This document shows positions 1 through 4,340 of a DNA stretch of 11,778 bases, piece by piece. The position numbers and the translations under genes are program-made. This DNA is from Alphaproteobacteria bacterium (GTDB taxonomy: Bacteria; Myxococcota_A; UBA796; GCA-2862545), in contig JACKER010000079.1 in assembly GCA_020632925.1 (NCBI GenBank), positions 1 through 11,778 on the forward strand, written 5' to 3'. The notes beneath the pieces were generated by a model, which saw only the letters and a list, made by a program, of their open reading frames with translations, made no database searches and was not told the DNA's origin. Position 1 is the first letter of the stretch. Each line of letters opens with the position of its first letter.

Positions 1-96
1 CTCGTACCCGAGCGCGAGCGCGCCGAGGCCCCCGCCGCACCCGAAGGCGAGAACGAGCCCGAGGGCCACGAGACCCGACACGTTGATCTTGTCCAT
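1..96 (-). CDS. N-terminus of a small membrane protein (first 32 residues; 3' end outside window)
   Basis: The ATG at 96-94 follows the protease TGA by ten bases and opens a frame to the window edge. It begins MDKINVSG and then runs through a Gly/Leu/Ala hydrophobic segment (LVALGLVLAFGCGGGLGALA) at residues 9-28 before reaching GYE. No good Shine-Dalgarno is visible, so translation may depend on coupling to the protease gene. The segment could be a transmembrane helix or an export signal with C20 as a possible lipidation site, although LAFGC is a poor lipobox. Its position after the tail genes makes a lysis protein such as a holin possible, but only the first 32 residues are seen, so this is a guess. 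The identity cannot be settled here. Confidence 0.55.
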   Translation of the reverse strand, partial: MDKINVSGLVALGLVLAFGCGGGLGALALGYE

Positions 97-106
97 CGTA
101 GATGTG

Positions 107-850
107 TCAGCGGTCGGGGGAGGGAATGAGGGCGGCCGGGATGGCGCCCGTGATGTTCGGCCCGACACCGAAGCTCAGGACGCCGATGAGACGCCCCTGC
201 GCGTCGAGGATGCCCGAGCCGCTGTTCCCCGGCGTGGCCCGGACGTCGACGTCGAACCAGCCCCGGCAGCCCCAGCCCGGCATGCACGGACCGGCCGCCC
301 GTCCGACGGTGCCGGTGTGTGCCGTGTAGGGAATGGAGGCTCCGTGCCCCACGACGATGACCCGCTCGCCGAGCACCGGGGGTTCGGGGCGGACCCGGGC
401 CGCGGGCGCGAGCCGGCGCGGGAGGCGCTGGAGCACGGCGATGTCGGCGACGCGGTCCACGGCGAGGACCCGCAGCGGATGCACGGTCGACCAGCGGGAG
501 CGGTCCTCGTCCAGGCCCCAGAGGGTGCCGACCCGGACCGTGTCGGTCTCGGGGTCCACGCAGTGCGCCGCCGTGACGACGCCGACCTCGGTGTTCGTGC
601 CGGTGCAGAAGGCGCGACCGCCCTCGTCGACCAGCCCGACCACGAAGCCCGACACGCCAGCGGCGGACGGCTCGGCGGGCTGCGGGTACGCGGCGCACCC
701 CGCGAGGAGCGCGACCACGGCGCCGGCCACGATCGCCGAGACGATCGCCGAGACGACCCCCGTGACGCCCCGGAGGGAGCCCAGCTCCTTGAGCACGCGC
801 TTCATGTCCTGGCGCAGTTCCTCGAGCAGTTTCTTCGAATCTTCGTCCAT
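107..850 (-). CDS. Trypsin-like (S1/HtrA-type) serine protease with membrane anchor or lipoprotein signal (247 aa)
   Basis: The ATG at 850 has GAGGGAAG at 855-862. Residues 1-28 are a charged helix. Residues 29-51 are a hydrophobic segment ending LLAGC, an excellent lipobox with C52 as the lipidated residue. The protease domain follows. The triad is visible: H96 in TAAHC, D136 in VADIAVL and S210 in TPGNSGSG, followed by the strand RLIGVLSFGVG. C82 and C97 flank the histidine as in secreted trypsins, and C189/C195 could form a second disulfide, so an oxidising location outside the cytoplasm is likely. The GNSGSG motif and simple length suit the HtrA-like or Trypsin_2 type without a PDZ domain. 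A second in-frame ATG (M16 at 805) would give a normal-length lipoprotein signal. Phage-encoded secreted proteases of this class are uncommon. Roles could include surface remodelling, exclusion of other phages, or help in lysis. The enzyme class is firm; the role is open. Confidence 0.9.
   Translation of the reverse strand: MDEDSKKLLEELRQDMKRVLKELGSLRGVTGVVSAIVSAIVAGAVVALLAGCAAYPQPAEPSAAGVSGFVVGLVDEGGRAFCTGTNTEVGVVTAAHCVDPETDTVRVGTLWGLDEDRSRWSTVHPLRVLAVDRVADIAVLQRLPRRLAPAARVRPEPPVLGERVIVVGHGASIPYTAHTGTVGRAAGPCMPGWGCRGWFDVDVRATPGNSGSGILDAQGRLIGVLSFGVGPNITGAIPAALIPSPDR
729..752 (-). repeat. Perfect 12-bp tandem duplication in the protease membrane segment
   Basis: The plus strand holds acgatcgccgag twice in a row, followed by a partial acga. 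On the coding strand it gives the repeated VSAI pair (residues 33-40) in the hydrophobic segment. It is in frame and lengthens the segment by four residues per copy, which suggests recent slippage. Confidence 0.85.
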
Positions 851-854
851 CTGG

Positions 855-862
855 CTTCCCTC
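855..862 (-). promoter_or_regulatory. Ribosome-binding site of the serine protease gene
   Basis: The minus strand reads GAGGGAAG in the 19-base gap after the Cys/His gene. Its GAGGG core is seven bases from the ATG at 850. It supports the upstream start rather than the internal ATG at 805, which only has AGGA one base away and GAGGAA fourteen bases away. Confidence 0.65.
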
Positions 863-869
863 GGCTGGT

Positions 870-1217
870 CTATCTCGCCCGTCGTGCCCTGGCCGCCGCC
901 CGCGCGGGGGGCTCGTCCGGGACGGCGTCGCGCTCGTCGTCGGTCAGGTCGTCGTCGGATGCCCCGTGCAGGAGCGTTGCGCCCGCGTCCGTGCGCACGA
1001 CGACTGCCGCCTGCCACGTGACCCAGGGGCAGTCTGGGTGCGGGTCGTCGACCGCGGCGCAGAGACACGGCATGACCCTTCCCTTCCCGACGCGGGGCGG
1101 CACCGCCCATCGTCCGTGGGAGCACCGGCCCACGCGCGGGTCGGCGGCGTCGAGCGCGGCGGCTGCGGCCAGGGCACGAGCCCGGCTCCGCGCCCCTGTG
1201 AAGCGCCGGACCGTCAC
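870..1217 (-). CDS. Small Cys/His-containing protein, possible zinc-binding (115 aa)
   Basis: The start is chosen as the GTG at 1217-1215, because it forms a GTGA overlap with the LamG gene's TGA. A weak GGGGGTG run lies upstream. The frame is open further upstream, but that part is antiparallel noise inside the LamG gene. Residues 1-30 are basic and Ala-rich. The core holds C32, H34, C51, C53, H60 and C63 (RCSHGRW, MPCLCAAVDDPHPDCPW), a spacing that could bind one metal ion. Residues 64-84 are strand-like. Residues 87-102 are acidic (DDDLTDDERD) and the end is Arg/Ala-rich. I know no named family with this exact pattern. It could be a small regulator, a structural adaptor, or a partner of the protease encoded next. 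The junctions make it a believable gene, though codon statistics would help to confirm it. Confidence 0.65.
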   Translation of the reverse strand: MTVRRFTGARSRARALAAAAALDAADPRVGRCSHGRWAVPPRVGKGRVMPCLCAAVDDPHPDCPWVTWQAAVVVRTDAGATLLHGASDDDLTDDERDAVPDEPPARAAARARRAR

Positions 1218-2026
1218 TGCGTCACCCCCGTCAGCGAGAGCCCGTAGCGATCGTTCAGATAGGCCGTCAGCGAGGCGTCTTCGCCCGACGTGATGGCCCG
1301 CTTGACGAAGATGTCCTCCGCGATCCAGCCCTGGAACGACCCGCTCGAGGTGGCGGTCGCTGCGATGATCCACTCCCGCGCCAGGCTGGAGGCAACAGCG
1401 CCCATGTCCGTCGGAGGGTCGATCTCGTCGAGGGACGACCCGCCGCTGCGCGCGTCGAGCGTGTCGGTGCTGGTCGACACCGCGCCGGTGTACAGCATCG
1501 CGTAGACCTGGAGAGTGTTCGTCGGCGTGGTCTCGGTGGAGTCCGTGGCGGACATGGCGGCGGCGGCACCGCTGTCCACCACCTCGAAAACGGGCGAAGC
1601 GGCGGTCGTGTTGCAGGCGATCCGCATCCCGCCCCGCGTGGCGTACTGGCGCGTGCAGGCGATCGTCTTCTCGCCGCCGCCCGTGGCCCCGAACACGATG
1701 ACGCGGGTGAACGAATCCCCGTCGCTCATGGGCCAGCCGCTCGTGCCGCCGTAGGTGTTCTCGGTCCCGTCGTACGCGAACACGCTCTGGCCGTTGGCGT
1801 TGGCTTGCACTTCGTCGAACGTCCCCTGCAGGCTCGAGGTCCCCTGCGTGAGGTTCAGGTTCGACGAGCTGCCCTGGTTCGTGATCGCGGTGATGGGGTC
1901 GGAGTCGGCGAAGCTGTGCCCGAGGTCGCCGCGGATCCAGAACTCGGGCGAGAGGTCGGCGGGGGTCCACGACGATGCGCCCGACGCCCGACGCCGACCC
2001 GCAGCGGCTACGGCGCCCGCGAGCAC
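1214..2026 (-). CDS. LamG / concanavalin-like phage surface protein (270 aa)
   Basis: The GTG start overlaps the fibre gene's TAG by one base (TAGTG). GGAG at 2035-2038 sits eight bases upstream, inside the fibre gene. Residues 1-17 are an Ala/Arg-rich lead (GRRRASGA). The sequence then enters SSWTPADLSPEFWIRGD, a common opening of phage LamG-like domains. Alternating strands follow (SVFAYDGTENTYGG, SFTRVIVFGAT, GGMRIACNT, LQVYAMLYTGAV). The domain closes with WIAEDIFVKRAITSGEDASL and AYLNDRYGLSL, the usual final strand and helix of the fold. LamG-like folds commonly bind glycans, so a role in host-surface recognition or particle decoration next to the fibre is likely. Three Cys are present but no signal peptide. 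The TGA stop overlaps the next start by four bases. The fold call is fairly sure; the ligand is not. Confidence 0.82.
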   Translation of the reverse strand: MLAGAVAAAGRRRASGASSWTPADLSPEFWIRGDLGHSFADSDPITAITNQGSSSNLNLTQGTSSLQGTFDEVQANANGQSVFAYDGTENTYGGTSGWPMSDGDSFTRVIVFGATGGGEKTIACTRQYATRGGMRIACNTTAASPVFEVVDSGAAAAMSATDSTETTPTNTLQVYAMLYTGAVSTSTDTLDARSGGSSLDEIDPPTDMGAVASSLAREWIIAATATSSGSFQGWIAEDIFVKRAITSGEDASLTAYLNDRYGLSLTGVTQ

Positions 2027-3840
2027 TACGCCAGCTCCAGGTCGCCGGTCAGCCCGGTCTCGGACGCCGACGCCTTGCAGTGGACGAGGACGTACGAGTA
2101 CTGCTCCGCGGTAGCCGCGTTGAACACCGACGCCTTGCGGAGGTTGACTGACCCGCTAGCGGCGAAGGAGACCTGCCCGGCCCCCCACTGCGCCACGAGG
2201 AACCAGACCTCGGTGCTGAGGGAATCACCGACGGTGAAGGTCACCGCGGTACCCGCCGTGCAGTAGATACACTTCCCGTTCATGGAGTCGGCCGCGGTGA
2301 TGGAGGTGTTCGCGTTGGTCTCCCCATCGAGCAGCGCATAGAGTGGTCCGGCGTGCGTCCACGGGGTGGACCCGCTCCCGCTGTTGATCGCCTTCGCGGT
2401 CGTCACACCGAGGTTGATGGATCCGTTGCTCCCTCCGTCTGCGGCGCCTCCGTTCAGGTTGATGTCCCCGCCGTCGGAGGGCCCGATGTCGCCGACGTTC
2501 GCGCCGCCCGCGCCGCCCGTGATGTTGACCGCGCCGCCGTCCCCGGGCGCCAGGCCGGTAGCCCCGTCCCCGCCGAAGCCGCCGCGCAGGGCGAGAGCCG
2601 CTCCGTCCTTACCCGCGCCGGCCGACGCCGCGCCGCCGCCGCCAGCGTAGATGTTGAGCGCCGACGCGACCTCATCCGCAGCCGGACCCACCTGCGTGAT
2701 GCCGAAAGGCTTGTTGACGGGGTAGGCGATGCCGTTGTCCGTGAGCGTGGCGCCCCCGGTGACCCCGACGGACAGCGCGTCGACCTCGCCGTTCTCGTCG
2801 ACCGCGTAGGCGCCGCCGGCCGCCTGGACCGCCCCCGTAGACGCGACGGTGAAGTTGCCATCCGCCGCGCTCACCGCGCCGGTCGTCGCCGTCACCACGA
2901 ACTTGTCGGTGTTGACCGCGAGGTCCCCCGTCGATCCGAGCGTTCCGGCCACGGACGTGTTGCCCGTCGTGGCGTCGACCGTGAGCTTGTTGGTGGCGAC
3001 CGTGAAGTCACCAGCCGAGTTGAGGGTCCCGCTGACCGACGCGTTACCGCTGCCGTCCTGCGCAACGAAGGAGCCGGCACCGCCCGCGAGCTTCGCGTCG
3101 ATCCCCGCCAGGTGCGCGGTCAGATTGTCGACGCTGTCCGCCTCGGACGGGCTCGTCGTGGGCGTGTAGTTGGACGGGTCCCAGTCGATATCGACCTTGT
3201 CCCCGTCGATCTCGTCCGAGCCGCCCGTGACGTGGTTCGACGCGTGCGTCGGCGTCGTGCCCAGGGCCGGGAGGGCCGAGAGGGGAGTGGTCTTCTTGGC
3301 CCACGAGGCTTCGCTGTCCTCGATGACGATCCGGTCCGCGGCCACGGGCGTGGCCTTGAGCGTGAGCGAGTTGATCTCGTTCGCGACGCTCTGGTGGATG
3401 GCGTCCGTGTCGATCCCCGCCCCGGAGGGAAGGAAGGGAATGAAGGTGATCGCGTCGACGCCAACCTCGGTGAACGAGTCGTCGCTGCAGAGCCACATCG
3501 TGTCGGCCTGCGTCGAGCCCTCGAGCACCAGGACGATGACCCCGGCCGCGTCGGTCGTCGCCTCCATGTCGGAGGCCCGCGACGGGGCCCCGGACGCCGA
3601 GACGTTGTAGATGCCGTTCTCGATCCCCGACGCCTGGTCCTTGACGAGGACCCGGTCGCCCTCGGCGAGCGTGATGCCGTCGAGCGTGTCCCCGGCCTCG
3701 AGATCCGTGGCCAGCGTGAGAGCGGCCGTCGTGGCCACCCGCACGCTGTTCTTCCAGTCCCGGAGCGCCGACTGGATCTCGACGTCCGTGGGCGGCGTGC
3801 GCCCGTAGAAGAGGTTCTCGAGGTCTTCGAGGATCGTCAC
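2026..3840 (-). CDS. Modular tail fibre / receptor-binding protein (604 aa)
   Basis: The GTG start at 3840 has AGGGG at 3847-3851. Residues 1-32 form a short helical head, probably the particle anchor. Residues 33-138 match the well-known phage fibre module beginning VRVATTA, followed by DGITLAEGDRVLVKDQ, an ENGIYNV strand, and later a stretch rich in Val, Leu and Glu before MWLCSDD. Residues 199-249 carry the linker HASNHVTGGSDEIDGDKVD common in modular fibres. Residues 265-336 hold two 28-residue shaft repeats and a shortened third. Residues 400-477 are Gly-rich with DGGAVNITGGAGG and DGGDINLNGGA units. Residues 500-604 form a C-terminal beta domain with WGAGQVSFAASGSVNL and a final GDLELA. 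This is typical of trimeric fibres whose tip binds the cell surface. No chaperone gene or self-cleaving C-terminal domain is seen. The stop overlaps the next GTG (TAGTG). The fibre call is strong; the ligand is unknown. Confidence 0.9.
   Translation of the reverse strand: MTILEDLENLFYGRTPPTDVEIQSALRDWKNSVRVATTAALTLATDLEAGDTLDGITLAEGDRVLVKDQASGIENGIYNVSASGAPSRASDMEATTDAAGVIVLVLEGSTQADTMWLCSDDSFTEVGVDAITFIPFLPSGAGIDTDAIHQSVANEINSLTLKATPVAADRIVIEDSEASWAKKTTPLSALPALGTTPTHASNHVTGGSDEIDGDKVDIDWDPSNYTPTTSPSEADSVDNLTAHLAGIDAKLAGGAGSFVAQDGSGNASVSGTLNSAGDFTVATNKLTVDATTGNTSVAGTLGSTGDLAVNTDKFVVTATTGAVSAADGNFTVASTGAVQAAGGAYAVDENGEVDALSVGVTGGATLTDNGIAYPVNKPFGITQVGPAADEVASALNIYAGGGGAASAGAGKDGAALALRGGFGGDGATGLAPGDGGAVNITGGAGGANVGDIGPSDGGDINLNGGAADGGSNGSINLGVTTAKAINSGSGSTPWTHAGPLYALLDGETNANTSITAADSMNGKCIYCTAGTAVTFTVGDSLSTEVWFLVAQWGAGQVSFAASGSVNLRKASVFNAATAEQYSYVLVHCKASASETGLTGDLELA
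2410..2643 (-). repeat. Glycine-rich repeat region of the tail fibre
   Basis: This encodes residues 400-477. Short units such as GDGGAVNITGGAGG and SDGGDINLNGGAADGG alternate Gly-rich turns with two or three beta residues (VNI, INL). The pattern recalls the packed polyglycine helices described in the S16-type gp38 adhesin tip. That comparison is inference from composition only. Confidence 0.6.
2881..3048 (-). repeat. Two tandem 28-residue fibre-shaft repeats (84 bp each), with a partial third
   Basis: Residues 265-292 and 293-320 of the fibre align without gaps. Both begin GN, share SV then GTL, and end in a K-x-x-V-x-ATT pattern. A shortened third copy follows at about 2833-2880 (GAVSAADGNFTVASTG). 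Such periodic strands build the triple-stranded shaft of phage fibres. Copy number may vary between relatives. Confidence 0.8.
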
Positions 3841-3843
3841 GGG

Positions 3844-4239
3844 CTACCCCTGGACGTAGCTCGAGCAGAGGGTCACGCGGAGCTTGTTGTTCGCGGTCCC
3901 GGTGATGCCCAGGATCGCCAGGCGGTCCCCCGACGCGCCCTTGAGCCGGGTCATGTCGACCTTGACCCGCCCGCCGTTCGGGAGCACGTAGGCGCACGCC
4001 TCCTGGCTGGCGACCTCGTTCGAGGTCACGGTCGTGTCGGTCGTGGCCGCCACCGTGGTGACCGCCGCGCCGAACCCGAAGGCGAACGCCTCCCCGTCCG
4101 CGTGGAACTCGAGGATCGCGTTCCGCCAGGAGGCGGGCGTGGCGAACCACGAGGCGGCGTTGAACTCGTCGGCGTCGAACGCCCACACGGTCTGGCCGAG
4201 CACCGGGGGCGTGATCGCCTCGGTCGTCTGGGTGTTCAC
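3844..4239 (-). CDS. Small beta-rich structural-type phage protein (131 aa), function unknown
   Basis: The GTG start is set by the AGGAGG at 4244-4249. The protein is compact, with low charge and many Thr, Ala and Val. Residues 16-30 read TVWAFDADEFNAASW. Residues 40-60 form an alternating strand pattern (AILEFHADGEAFAFGFG). Residues 83-98 and 105-126 are further strands (AYVLPNGGRVKVDM, DRLAILGITG, KLRVTLCSSYV). There is no signal peptide or membrane segment. The strand-rich, Thr/Ala-rich composition and the strong leader fit an abundant particle component such as a head-decoration or tail-adaptor protein. A single-domain carbohydrate-binding protein is also possible. It lies just before the tail fibre gene, three bases from that start (TAG, three bases, GTG). 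I do not recognise the family. The gene is secure and the role is open. Confidence 0.72.
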   Translation of the reverse strand: MNTQTTEAITPPVLGQTVWAFDADEFNAASWFATPASWRNAILEFHADGEAFAFGFGAAVTTVAATTDTTVTSNEVASQEACAYVLPNGGRVKVDMTRLKGASGDRLAILGITGTANNKLRVTLCSSYVQG

Positions 4240-4243
4240 AGGG

Positions 4244-4249
4244 CCTCCT
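4244..4249 (-). promoter_or_regulatory. Consensus AGGAGG ribosome-binding site that fixes the start of the 131-aa gene
   Basis: On the minus strand this reads AGGAGG, four bases before the GTG at 4239. Its first two bases belong to the TAG ending the mini-gene. It is one of the most consensus-like leaders in the window. The gene it serves probably makes an abundant protein, although the spacing is short. Confidence 0.7.
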
Positions 4250-4322
4250 AGTACAGGTAGCAGACGGGCGCGACGCCCGGGTTGAGGGCGCGGGGACGGT
4301 CGGTGCTGTTGACGCTGGGCAT
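4248..4322 (-). CDS. Mini-gene encoding a 24-residue peptide, function unknown
   Basis: This lies in the only sizeable gap of the operon. An ATG at 4322-4320 opens 24 codons that begin MPSVNSTDRPRAL and end PVCYLY, then TAG. Three points favour real translation. The purine run at 4331-4340 precedes the ATG at a usable distance. The frame almost fills the gap. The stop TAG is built into the AGGAGG leader of the next gene, the same stop-plus-leader fusion seen at its own start. The peptide has one Cys and two Tyr near its end, no membrane segment and no charged helix. Possible roles are a minor virion peptide, a leader peptide that couples translation, or the remnant of a larger gene. Its size is at the limit of what sequence alone can support, so the call is tentative. 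Confidence 0.45.
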   Translation of the reverse strand: MPSVNSTDRPRALNPGVAPVCYLY

Positions 4323-4330
4323 GTCTCGAT

Positions 4331-4340
4331 CTTCTTTCCT
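4331..4340 (-). promoter_or_regulatory. Purine-rich ribosome-binding region of the mini-gene, overlapping the upstream stop codon
   Basis: Read on the minus strand this is AGGAAAGAAG. Its first A and G are the last two bases of the TAG that ends the 926-aa gene. It ends eight bases before the ATG at 4322. It is weaker than a consensus Shine-Dalgarno but is the only purine run in this gap. Its placement implies that ribosomes finishing the large gene restart here. Confidence 0.5.

Noticed and set aside
83..1247. Plus-strand open frames opposite the protease and Cys/His genes
   Set aside because: The opposite strand has a complete catalytic triad and coupled starts. These frames show no motif or leader.
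1218..1970. Upstream extension of the Cys/His gene frame through the LamG gene
   Set aside because: The frame is open, but its translation there is His/Arg/Asp-rich noise and it lies within the LamG coding frame. The GTGA overlap gives a natural start at 1217.
2353..4251. A 632-codon plus-strand open frame opposite the tail fibre
   Set aside because: The fibre on the other strand has recognisable modules; this frame is Arg/Gly/Val-rich and featureless.
4240..4338. An intrinsic terminator or promoter in the largest intergenic gap
   Set aside because: I see no GC hairpin followed by a T-run on either strand and no -35/-10 pair. The mini-gene and two leaders account for the gap.
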